A stretch of DNA of 64,000 nucleotides from Branchiostoma belcheri (Eukaryota > Chordata > Leptocardii > Amphioxiformes > Branchiostomatidae). The notes under the pieces are model-generated. The model had not been told where the DNA came from, did no database searches, and saw only the letters and a program-made list of their open reading frames with translations. The DNA is taken from contig NW_017803998.1 in assembly GCF_001625305.1 (NCBI RefSeq), positions 1,282,343 to 1,346,342 on the forward strand. Direction: 5' to 3'. The position numbers and the translations under genes are program-made. Below are positions 23,501-37,100 of the stretch, one piece after another; position 1 is the first letter of the stretch, and the number at the start of each line of letters is the position of its first letter.

Positions 23501-26500
23501 CTGGAAAGGCCATCTCTCAAAATGGCGTCGACAGAGCTAACTAGAGGAATGTCTACTTATACGTGAAGGACCTATATCTGTAGACATACAATACTTAAAC
23601 TGTTTTCAAAAGACGCATAATACCATACAAGTCTTCTGCACCACTCTCTTCCAGTATTAAAGACTTAAGTTAGATGTTTTCACACTTATTTGCAGTACGC
23701 TGGACCATCCCCTACTTTTGAAACGTAGATCAAGGACTGAATGTACCAGATTATCGGACGTTCCTCCAGGGCATCTGTAGCCTTGCTACATACTCCCTTT
23801 TAAAGCTGCTAAATATCTCTCAAATACATAATCATGTGTCGACGAATGAGGAATCCCTTAAGTCTAATGCCAAAGGCTTTTGAAAGTTCTTTCCATTCTT
23901 TCTGTTGTCCTGTGTGGACAAAAAAGACGGATCATGTCTGGATAAAGCACTAGTGTCAGCAGTAACCGCTACTGTCAGACCTGTGTTGACGGATGACTGT
24001 CCCGAGGTCTCCCGTACACACAGTATTCAGCTCACGCGCTGGCGGTCACACACGATTAAACCTAAAGACCAGTCTGTTGTGAGAAGCTTCTATTTGCTTT
24101 GCAACATTGACTTCTTGTTTCCGAACCATCTAAGGACAGAGGGCACTGAGTTGGTGAGTTTACTAATGCCTAGTTGTCGTAGTTCTAAGCCTCTGTCACA
24201 CATAGCCGACTATGGTCTCCCGTACACTAGCCGAACTCCCCCCAACCATCGGGAGCAAGGTCGGCTGGTGTTCGGCAGGTCGGCTACTGTTCGGCAGCGC
24301 CAGTCGAAAGTATCGTAATGTTTAAAACATTCAGGTACAGACGGTAGGTTTCGCCATGGTTGGTTGGTCTTCGGGAGTAAGTCGGGGCGTGGTTGGCAGT
24401 CACATTTGACTGACATTTAACTGCAATTCGAATCGTATAGAAAGGTAGGCGTGGCCTAAATCTGCTCAGACTGAACTTCGGTCAACCCTAGTCGACTTGT
24501 GTTCGGGGAGAATGTTCTGAATATGTGACAGTTTAGAAAGAGAAGTGGTGTTGGTCTTGGTGTTACCCTTTTGTGAAGTTACCTTTGCTCCGTTGAAAAT
24601 AGCGTCCTCCTAAGTGCTTCCCGGGTCGTAGTCAACTCCAAGAGAAGCCAGTAGTGTAAAAACCGAATGCATGTTCAATTTTAAGTACATGTACATATGG
24701 AAATAGCCTGGGTACCAGCCTTGTTAAGCTTACGCCAGTTACACAGTATAAGTAGTAAACTTCGCACCGGGCGCGAGCCTGGAAATTGCTGGTATTCAGG
24801 CTAACATATGGGTGACAGCTATGATCAAGTGTATGATTGGTGATGATAAAGAAGATACTAAATTTGTGTTCGTGGGAAAATATATCTTAAACATATGTGT
24901 TTATACTTTTAAAGGTATCATCATCAAGTGTGCTCAAGCAATTCACCATGATTTAGTAAAACTTAGAAGTGGACAAATACTGCACAAAAACACAAAGATG
25001 ACATCTACTTGTGTGCAAGGTACGTGCCACTTATACTGTGCTCCTTTGGCTACGGAAAAAACACACTGTAAGGTAACACAAATGCAGCTGTTTATAATCT
25101 TGTTTGCGAACATGATTTCACTGTGACCTGTGCAAATCTTGATGTGTGTAAACATCTATTTGTTGTGATCTGTGCTTACGTAGGCTGAGTGCTATCCTAG
25201 TTAGGCTAGTGCTAGTGCTTACGGCACAAAATGTACAATAAATATGTCATCATTCATTCATGAACGTACAGTTGGATTTGCATTGCCCACCTGTCCTCTG
25301 TCTCCCTCAGTGTCTTCTCCAGGGCCAGCTTGGCGTTCATCAGGTCGTTGTAGTTGGCCAGCTTGGCGTCCATCTCTGCACGGAGCTCCCTCAGGTCCAG
25401 CTCCAGACGGGCGATCTGCTCATTTTTCTCCCTCTCCAGCTGAAAAAAAAAGAAGTCAAACATTTCATACCTTCGCAGAGTACATAGAGTTCATGTGGAG
25501 TTCTTATACTATTAATTATTTTGAATTATTTCACTGATTCTGTGCACTAAGGTCACCATAATGAACATGCAGTCCTCGAGTACCTCAACCGTACTTTTAT
25601 GACCTCCATTTTGACCTACATATGTGACCTTCCTGTCAGTCTGCGGCTACATCATTTCCCACTCATTTCCTGTGAGTACATACTGAGTCCTCGAGTTCCT
25701 CTACCGTAGCATTTAGTTTTATGACCTCCATTTTTTCCTACGATTCTACCTTCCTGTCATTCTGCGGTTACATCATTTCCCTTCACTTCCTGTGACTACT
25801 GTATTCGAGTAACTACGGATACACTGGCAAACGGATACTCAGGCAATGTAGCACAAAATGGCAAGCAAGTGAACCAATTCACGAATTACCTTTCTCCGGT
25901 ACTGAAGCCAGTAAGCATGGGGAGGAATAAGAAATAGTTCACAACTTTACTTCACAGTATATACAGGTTCATTGCAATCTTTTCCTTGCTTTTTTTCGAC
26001 AATCAAAATGAACAGACCACGGTTCAATATCCAAACCTAAGGACTGCGACTCTTTCCAGTGGCGTGCAAGTTGGGTGAGCGACAACAGCCAGGATTTAAA
26101 CTTCCAAACGGAGACTAGATCAAGAAGCAGGCTCACTTAAACCACTAGCACAGGCTGACCATGGGCTACACGTGATAACAAGATAGATACTTACGTCACG
26201 CAGGGCATCATCCCGGCTCTGTAGCTCCATCCTGTGCCTCTCCTCCGCCTCACGGAGAGTCTTCTCCAGCATCAGCTTAGCGTTCAGCAGGTCCTACGGT
26301 ACGGGACAAGAAATGGGGGGAATTTTAGATTTCCGGGAAATATTCTGGGTTTCGTGGCCTTCGTGAGTTTATCTCCATTTCCTGTGCCTAACCTTTTGAC
26401 CTCAAGTCACTGTGTATGTATATCTTTCCCTGCCCACTTGCTGTCAACCTGCTCTTTACGACAAACATGTACACAAACTCACAGCTCGACCACCTAAAGT

Positions 26501-29500
26501 AATACTTCCGTACCCTGAAGTTATATCAATCATTTGTATGTCAAAGCGTTTGGTGATCATGAAGCAGGCAGATAACAAAAGAAGTACAGAGAAAGTATTT
26601 CTTAAAAAACTGTGTCCAAAAACTAGTGTAAAATGAGTACTTTGTATTATGCACGACATACACATGTGACACATCGCAAAGCGAGCTTCATAATACTACT
26701 GCCAGCTATCTGTAGCGTGTGTGGTGTTCAAGCTGCATGCTTTAAGCCTCATATTCAGGTATAGAGATGATGTAGACTACCTTGCAACATTGTAATATCC
26801 CTACAAGTTGACATCATTCTATAGCAAGCATGCGTTTGAAGCGAAGCTCTCGTTACTACGACTTGTACCTTGATAAACAGCTGCCATTGGAAGGGCAGGG
26901 GGAAGAAAATGCGGTTTGAAACGTATGCTTGGGCATGAAATGTTGGGACATTCAAATTGCAATGAAGGTTAGCGTTAGATTTGCGAATGCATGTGTATTA
27001 TCAGGTCTCCGTGGGTCAGAGGTTAGCAGTCAATGAAGGTTAGCAGTTGATTTGCGAATGCGTGTGTATCATCAGGTCTCCAAAGGTCAGAGGTCACGGG
27101 TCCAAGATGGTCGCCAGTTATCGTTTGCTGTCTCAGGGTAAGTGCTCTCAAATTCTGTCATTTCTTCGTCAAACTTTGTAACTAAGGCACCGTTTCCTCA
27201 GATAAATATCAAATACTATATTATCTTACTACAGTAAGCTTTCAAACTTGAGTTTCTTCTTCGGTGTTCCATGATTATCGCTACTCTTTTCTTTGTTGTT
27301 GTTGGTGGTTGTGAGTGGGTGGGTGGGGGGTACCGGTATATTTGTGTACGTACTGTATACTACGTAGTGTACTAGTATTAGAAATATAGGTCATATATAG
27401 CTCTGAATTCATGTGTAGATTTGTAGAAACGAGCACAAAGGTTTGTAAATACTGACGCAATTCAGACTTTTGTCTGCTATGTGGTATTCAAAAGTTTCAA
27501 AGTAGTAGACTAACGTAGCTAGTCAGTAGCCTTAGTTATAAAACCCTCGGGCCCGATCTATCACATGACCAAGTTTCCCTTTGCGTTGGATCAAAAGTTT
27601 TAACTTCAAGCATGTAACTACCAACACAGCTGAAGTTTCATGACAGTCTACCTACCTGGTACTCCTTAGCCTTGGCGGACAGCTCTCCCCGTAGAGACCC
27701 GAGCTCGCCCTCCATCTGCCCGATCTTGGCGTCCATGGCGGCGCTCTGCTGCTGAGACGCCTGCTGCAGCTGTGCACGCAGCCTGTCCAGCTCAGCTGTA
27801 AGGTACAGGATCAAAGGTTCGTTCTGATTTCGGTTCAATATTACATGAATGAGAGGAATAGTATAAACGTGGAGCCAGTATTTGTATGACTATGAATGAA
27901 AGGCTCCTTCCTCAACATCGATATTGAGGAAAAACAAACTCTGTAGTAAGATGGTACATTTCCTTTACAAATCGAATATTCTAGCTCGAAATCAACATAC
28001 AAAATATTTCATGTCCATGTTCAAGTCCACTGTTGATAAAAATATCTACACTTTGAGTTGTTTTCAAGTCTATTGGATACATGTTATGCATGTACATATA
28101 TAGATGGATATGCCAATTTAGTCCGAGGACAGAAGTTTAAGGTACACTAGTTTGTCTATAGTTGTAAGACTTCTTGCTTTACACAATTGTGTAGTGACCA
28201 CAGATGAAGCAAATGGCACATCCTGTTGAACTTATGAATAATCAGCGAGTGAGTGACCACGAAGAATTACTGAACTAAAACGTTCAATTCATGATGTTGT
28301 TACAACATCATGAATTGAAAGTTTTCGTTCAGTAATTCATGATGTTGTAACAACATACATCATGAATTGAAAGTTTTCGTTCAGTAATTCATGTTGTAAC
28401 AACATCATGAATTGAAAGTTTTCGTTCAGTAATTCATGATGTAACAACATCATGAATTGAAAGTTTTCGTTCAGTAATTCATGATGTAACAACATCATGA
28501 ATTGAAAGTTTTCCTTCAAACCCAAGTGAAAGTTTTCGTTCAAACCCAAGTGGCTATCATCATGACCACCATCATTTTCACCACTTTACAAGTGTCTATA
28601 CTTAAAGATAACGTATGCAGCAGCGACATTGATGATAATAGCTAAAAGTTTTACCCTGCAAGTCGCGAATCTGGTTGTCCTTCCCCTTCAGTTCTCCCTC
28701 CAGCTTGGCGGTCTGCTGAGAGCTCGCGGCTGCAGCCGAGCTCTGATAAATAATAATTGATAACTCTTATGAATAATAAGTAATAACAATGAGATCTACT
28801 GTATAAAAAGCGCATGTGCAGTCCGAAGCATTATGGGTAATATCTCAAAACTGAAGGCATCTGAGACATAAACAAAACACGTCTGTACATGATATAAAAG
28901 ATAGACAAGACCTATTGCGTACACGTGTAATAGCGTCCTGGCAAACAATACATTTCTCGTATAGTATACATGTAGTCTTGTCTTGCATACACCAGAACAG
29001 TATATACATACATTGTATTAGTATCACTATCCATGCATTGCTACACCGTTGTGTTATCAAAATATAGATCGTGATATGATTCACAACACCAACGGTGAAT
29101 ATTTGCAAGTGCAATAGGTGTAATATGATATCATAAGTTCAAAAATGTTGGTGCATGGTACAAATAGGTGATATTGGTGGTCATTGAACTGTATTAAATT
29201 ACCTTTCTCTTGATCTTCGGTATGCAATAGAAACAAGAATATATTCTATTACAAAAATTATTACTCAATGAAAAAAAAACATGGGCTGGTTGTTCCACCG
29301 GCAAACATTAACACATACAAAGGGAGCCTGCAGTACCAGGGTCCAGTGCTGTGGAACCAGCTCACAATAGAACAGAGAAAGCTCCGAACTGTAACGGCCT
29401 TCAAAAACTCATTGTAATTATATTGTATTTGTACTGCTGTATGGCTATTATGTGCTATGTACTGTGTTGTTATCATTGTATTGTTTCTGCATTTTTATTG

Positions 29501-32500
29501 TACCCAGATCTACCTGAAAAACAGGTCAAATGACCTGAGTGTATCTTCTGGTTAAATAAATAAACTGAAACTGAAACTGGGCGCAAATGAACACGCACAG
29601 TAATGTCCATGGTAGTAAGATAGCTTTGCGTACCGTACCTATTTCAAATATATCATTGGGATCCTACCCAACTGAGTATGAATAATTACACCAACATACA
29701 TGAATCACAAACACAACTAAGATATGATATCTAATAACAGACATAGCTAGTGTTTTTTCAAGTTTTCGGTGGACGCCATTTTGCTTGTTGACCCTGACGT
29801 CACACATCCTTCATGACATAAATGATGACGTTACAGAAATAGCGCAGAAAATGAGAGAATACGCTAATTACCTGTTGTTGCGCGCTCTTCAGCTCACCCG
29901 CCATCTTGGATTTCTCCGCTTCCATCGCCTTCAGCTGTAGAGAAGAATGCAAATGAGTAAGCTAATGTAGTGTGAGTCCTACCATACCTTATTATTACCT
30001 GGAGCGCCCGACCGTTCCGTGCAGGTAAAGCATCCACATCTATTATTCAAAAGCCCTTCTCTCTAAGGACTAGGCTTGTTAACACATCAATTGATGATTA
30101 ACTGTGACAGATATGATCATTTATGAACGATGTGTATATAAAAAATTGAAAATACGTGACGAAACTTACCTTAGCCCTCAAGTCGTCCAACTCCTTTGAG
30201 CTCGCGCCTCCACCTATGGAAGTTATAGAAAACATTAAAATTAGAAACCATACAAGCAGTATAACTTCTGTAAGGATTCAAAATCAATGAAAGCCTTTAG
30301 GTTTATATGATATTAGCCTATCTGTGCTAAGGTGCTTGAGTTTCACAGTCGAAAATTCATTTTTTTGTGTTGGAAATCATAGTTTAAACTTGCTTTATAA
30401 TGCTAGATTATTGTACAGGCTTACGCATGTTTGCTAGCTCTAGCGCTATTGCTGACCTAGTTATAATAGGTAACATGGCACCTGTTGTTATACCAGGCCT
30501 GTGTTATACTATGCATTGTCAGTCCATGGGTATAATTATTTTCATATCAGGATAACTTCTTTAGACATGAGCCATACGTTGCTGACTGTTGTTCTTTCAT
30601 TTTCTTTCCACTCCTTTTTCTCCTTTTTTTCTTCCCTTCCCCATCCTCCTTTCTACTGATTGTGTTGTCTTTTTCCGTATTTCCTTGCTTTTTGTGGTAC
30701 TCACCAGACACACTTGCGGCACTAGTGGCACCACGGGAGGCACCAACAGCGACCGAGGAGCTCGAGGAAACCGACACTATCAACACAAACTCTCGTGAGA
30801 TTTCGATGTCATTTGACATGCATCATTAACATTATTACTTAGACACACCATGCCCCACTCTGATCAGTTTATCTATGACATCTCTGATTGGTTAGTATCT
30901 TACTTACCGGCACCACCGGCACCGCCGCCGATACCGGCTCCTAGAGGTTACCAAATTGGGTTATTTAATTGGTTTAGTAGACAATTATATTATGTGGTCA
31001 GTGGTTGGGGTTTACCCCCCAGGTATCATTGAAAAACGCCGAGAAGGCGATATGTATCACCTGGATAAATAAATAAAATGAAATGAAAATGGTTATATTT
31101 TCGTTACACGATTACAGAATTATTTGTAAGTATATAGGACGATTTTAGTGTACAAAGACGTTGTTTACTTTAATTGAGGAACGTGAAATCTCACAAACTC
31201 TCGTGAGGTGATTTAGATCACCATACCCCACTCTGATCAGTTTATCTCTGAGACTCTCTGATTGGTTAGTATTTTACTTACCACCGGCACCACTTCCGGC
31301 ACCGCCGCCGAAACCGGCTCCTAGATGTTACCAAAGTTTTTAATTGATTTAGTAATACATGTATATGGTGAGTAGGTATGTTTTAACACATCTGTAAGTA
31401 TACAGGACGAGTTTAGTATACAAAGACATTGTTTACTTTAAGGGAGGAAATTTAAATATCACAAACTCTCGAGAGATTTCGATGTCACGTAACACACACC
31501 ATTAACATTATGACGATCACACCCCACACTGATTAGTTTGTTTATTAGACTCTGATTGGTTAGATCTTACTTACCGGCACCACCTCCGGCGCCACCGGCA
31601 CCCCCTTTACCACCAAATCCTCCTAAAGTTATCAAATCACCAAGTACGTTGATTAGATTAGTGGAAAAATTAGGTTGGGTTATTTTTATATTAGTACGGC
31701 CATACGTACAATGTATACGTTAGCTAATCGATGATGTTTTAATTGGTACGGACGTATGTTAGCGAATGGCTCAAATATTGTGCATATGATTAGAATTGAT
31801 AAAGATATTGTTATCATTACCATTATATTTAGTCATGTCATCTCAACTTTATCTGGAAAGGATGGACATTGCCATCTCTTAAATCATATTAAAAGTAAAG
31901 CAACCTTTACCTGCCGAAGACGTTGTTTGCGACGTTGACATAGAGGTAGAGGAGAATTCTCCACCCGCGATGTCAAAGTCACCAATTCTGTTGAAAGAGC
32001 AAAAACAAAGGTTTTTGTTAGTTTATCCTTTAATTTCAAATCTGTTGTCTCGAAGACAGCGGCCACATGGTTCATGTATATAGTATTACATGTTTATCGA
32101 TGAATTTGAAGGTACGAAAAAGTTTGATCCAATCTGAGTACAATGAAACCATGATTGATAGCACTTGTTGTTGAAACTAGTCATGAACTCAGGCGTTGAC
32201 GCGTACGAACTCACGCGAGATGTCATAACCACGTGACACATTTGAAACTCGTCATGAACTCACGCGTTGACGCGTACGAACTCACGCGAGATGTTGCGAT
32301 CACGTGACGCATTAGAACGTGACTTTACGAGACTCACCCGTCCAGCAGCTTGCGGTAGGCGGAGATTTCCATGTCGAGGGCCAGCTTGACGGTCATCAGC
32401 TCCTGGTACTCCTTCAGGCTGGCGCTCAGCTTGGCCTTCATGTCGTTGATGACGGCCTCGAAGGAGGCGATCCTCTCGTCCTTGGTAGCGATCTCGCGTT

Positions 32501-34126
32501 CGTGTCGCTCCTCCACCTCAACCGCCTGCTTCTCCAACATGGCAATCTGGGGAACAAGTTCAGAGGATGTCAAGTCAGACCCTTACGCAGGCTTTAAGAG
32601 TAGAGTAGAGTAGAGCTAGAACAAAGTATAGAAGTGCAGAGTAGAGTAGAACAAAGTAGAAAAGTTTAGAATCGAGTACAGAAGAGTATAGTAAGGTAGA
32701 GTAGAGTAGAGTAGAGTAGAGTAGAGTAGAGTAGAGTAGAGTAGAGTAGAGTAGAGTAGAGTAGAGTAGAGTAGGGTAAAGTAGAGTAGAGTAAGGTAGA
32801 GTAGAATAGAGAAAGGTAGAGTAGATTTAGATTATTTCACCCAAGTAGGAAGGTCTCTTCCAGTTAATATTATATTATGTAACATGGTAGGTTTATCGAA
32901 CGTTCTTACCCTAGCCTTCAGCTGTTCGATCTGCATTTCCAGACTGCGACACTTGGAACGGTACTCATTCAACTCCTGCTTGGACATGTCTAGTGCAGCG
33001 TTGGTCTCTCCTGCACCCTTCTTCACCTCCTGGATCTGTACATGGAGGAATTAGAATAAGTTCAACATCCGCTCTTTGTTACCTACAAAAGGAGATATTC
33101 TTCCACGGGAAGGCACCATTTTCGGTCATGCTTGTGTGTTCGCAGCTGTAACTCACCATGGGTTAGACGGATTTCTTTGATTTTCTATGTATGGTTAGTT
33201 ATTAGGGTCCAGATGATGTGTTGTTTTATTCGCATCTGTATTTACAGGTATTAAATAGAATAATCCGACACCCCCGTGCTGTATGAGATGTGCTATCGTC
33301 TATCAACAGTTGTTGTCCACCAGGCTATACCACACTTCTTTCATCCTGTGTATTATGTACGCAAGACTTAAGGATCTTCTTACCTGGCTCTGAGCATATC
33401 TCTCGGCGTCGGCCTTGTTCTTGGCCATCAGAGCCTCGTACTCTTCCCGCATGGTCTCCAGCAGGTCCGCGTAGTCGAAGCCTCCTCCGCCGCCTCCGCC
33501 AGCGATGGCCAGCTGCCCGCCCTTGCCGCCGCCACCTGCTCCAACATTCCGCAGCTGCGCCAGCTGCTCCTGCAGCTCCCGGATTTGCTAAGGACAGAAG
33601 TAGAAAAGATATAGTATGACTACGAAACCGCTGAAGGCAAAAGCACAAAAGATTCTGTTCAATGTTGACATATCTTGGCTGTAAACAACATATAGGAACA
33701 TATAGTAAACAACATTTAAGGTTAATGATCCTCCATGAAGTGTGATCGGTTCCTATAACCATTGAATAAACCACCGAGTGAGCGAAGCGAGATTGTAAAC
33801 AACATCTTAGAAGGTGATGTACCGTTGACGCAATATTGTCTTATGTTAATAATACACAATGAAAAATCATGATTATCAACATTGTTGTTTAATTCTCAAA
33901 GCCATGGTATATAAAATAAGTTTTGAGTACTACAGTATTATCTAATCAGTTCTTATTAGAAGACTATTTAAGACTGGGATTGATCGTTGAGAAATGTCTT
34001 GAAGACGACAGGTAAAGTTCTTACCTGCTCGTGGAACTCGTTAAGGAAGGTGATCTCAGACTTGGCGATCTCCAACTTACTCTCCAGGTCAAGCCTGACG
34101 AGAGAGGCATCGTCCAGTTCCTGAGG

Positions 34127-34197
<71 letters not shown>

Positions 34198-37100
34198 GAA
34201 CCAACCAATCAAAATCAATCATGAATCAATCAAAGAAACTGTCTAATCAACAGTCTCTAAGTCCTTTGACAACCACTGCTTCTCTCCTCGGAATACAAAC
34301 TATATAACTCTCGGAGTGAAAGGTGTTTCTAACCGAATACAACCCATGACGTTCACCGCCATAGGCACATATACCTCCCACTGACTTAGTTCAGTGTCGA
34401 AAAGTGGTATTTTGGCCCTGTTGTGAGCATACTCACTACCATTACTTGAAAAAAATGGGTACAAAGTACGGCAAGTTCCCAAATTACTTCTAAGAATAAG
34501 GATAAAAATACTAGACTGTGATAAAATAGAAGGAAAAACCATCTACATAAATGTACATGTTTGCATCACCATGTCATGAACACAACCTAGGTTACGTATG
34601 TTGGCGTTAACAATCGACATAAGTAGACGTTTTAATTAAAATATATCATTTTTACCTTCCGAGTGGTCTTCAGTTCCACTTCTAGGTCGTTGATGATCTG
34701 GTCAGCATTGTCCAGCCTACATTGAGAAACAGAAAGAAAAAGAGAGTTGGTCTTGCCATCGTACTACGAGGAAGCCATATATATCCGTACTTAGAAACAT
34801 GTAATCGCATTGTACCATCAGAATACCTACCCCTGTCCAAAAATCAGGCGAAGGATCACGTCAACAAGCATTTTAAGGACCAAGTAGCAAAGGTACAGTA
34901 CAATAATGAAGCTAGTAAGAAATGCTTGAATCAATTCGCAAGCTTTATGGCAAGCTACTTGGGAAACCATGTTATGCCTGGGCGTGCTTGAAGTAAGTAT
35001 TGTAGTCTGTTCGAAACAATTTTATCCAAATGAGCTTGCCTTTGTTAAACATCAACAAAGCTAAATTCTACCATCTGCAATACTTACCGCTTTCCGAAAA
35101 GAATACGAAATATCTCCTTACATACAGCAACAATTGTCATGTTGCAGAAATAAACTACGTTGCCAATAGAAAATATCTGGCTCGACCTACGAGACATAGG
35201 TTTATGGTTGGATATTTGCGAAGCCATTTTGCTACGATGACAAGTTGAGATTGCAGCGAATGTTGTTGTCTGTGCAAGACTATTTCCATACGCCGTTGGA
35301 TATTGTTGTATAACCAGTTGTACTATAGTGCTTTTGGAGACTATCGTCATATCAGACATTGTATCTATAGAGGGTAATGGTTTCTATGGCTTCGCCATTT
35401 ACTCTGGGGGAAAAGACATTGGACTTTTGTTTTGCATTTTCTTTCATTGTACTTTCATTGTACTATGGTATAAGAAACAAGCATAGCTATATGGGTTGTT
35501 CATTATATTATAGACTAGAAGACTATGGTATTGTCTATTTTAGTTATGTCTAAAACCAACTTTTCACAAGACATTGCGTCAAGAAAATTTGATTGCATGT
35601 GTGACCATTGATTTTAGGAATGGTGCACGAGAAAAACAAGTATTGTTGAAAAAGACAACAAAAACACTAAAATATTAGGAAAACTTGAACGAAATTTAAG
35701 GATCTGTTAAATCTCAGCGGTTGCTTAGTAGTGGAAAGGGGGTTGTTATTTGGTATTTTGTAGCGGCTGACTCTCAGAAATGTACATTACACTAGTATAT
35801 GGAAGGAAACATAACAGACAGTAAACTTGGGTGGGGGGTCTTGCATACACTGTATTTTAGATTACTTAAGTGCTTCTTTTTCTGCAACTCATCACTAGCA
35901 CTTCGGATCTTAGAAGCCATACAATGCTACCACACCAGTGACCACGCTTTGCGTTGTGATACTAAATACGGCGACATGCACGTGAGAAAACATAGCCAGT
36001 CCTCCCATAGGATTTGCCCACACCCTCGCCTAGGCACAAGCCGTAATTAAATATTGAAACAGGGGTTATTCACAAGAAGATAGATTTGCTTGTCTCCTGG
36101 GAGAGTTAATTGAGACAGATGGAATTCAAAACATATCATTTCACTACTACTGTCATGAAATAAAGCGTGTTCTATTTGTCAAAATCAGCTTATATATATG
36201 TATGCTTAGAAAAACCTATACATCTGTTCAATTGTACAACTGTACATACATTAACACAACCCCTAAGCTTTCTTTATGAAAAAACAGAAGTACCTATAAA
36301 ATTACCGTACATTTAGTCGGTTCTAATGCATTCTATATTGCATTGACATGTTCACACGGGAATATACCACATATACACAAAGAGAACACCTGTGACGGTG
36401 TATTTTACCTTCTTTGTAGACAATAGACAGTCAGTGGCCCTCTTTCAGGTGATCTATCCAAGCTGTAGCCGAACTTTCCAGAAAGACCTTTTCGCAAACA
36501 CCTTGTACAAAGCGGCATCTTGGCAAGCTTTTACACTCAATCAGGCTAAGGAATATATCTTTTGAAGCCGCTACGGTCCGGGGTTCGATTCCCGGCTCCG
36601 TAGCGGGTCTGTACGGTGCTCAAATCAGAACCGAGACTCTACGATTGCTAACTCTTCAATTCCTTAAACATTAGACAGCTATGGTGTGCTGTAGCAGTCC
36701 CAAAAGTGCGGGGATGTAGTCTTTGGGTTTTAAATTTTTAAATGGCCACCATTATCATGTATAGTAGGTATTTGTTGCAAATTGCACTGTAATTTTGTGC
36801 TAAGGTTAGCAATTTTTGTCACAACGTGTTTTTGCAAGCAGATATGCCTTATGTGCTCACTTTTTCTCGATTTTTATACAAAAAATGTGTAAAATGATGA
36901 TGTTTAGTCAGCGGTAGCAATAAGTGTAAGGAATTAAGTTAGGATAGGTAAAGATCACAGAGAACTGAAAGTTTAAACTTATTTTCAGTGTTGTCTATAA
37001 AACTAGGCTTATAGGTGTGTTCCTTGTCTATGCGAGGTCAAACCCACATTTTCAACACTTCCTCCAACAAATGTCTATCATTTAGGCTCAAGTAAAGGTG

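Noticed and set aside
28283-28552. Possible CRISPR-like array
   Set aside because: Regular palindromic repeats but the spacers are themselves repeats, and the context is an animal intron; it is a minisatellite.
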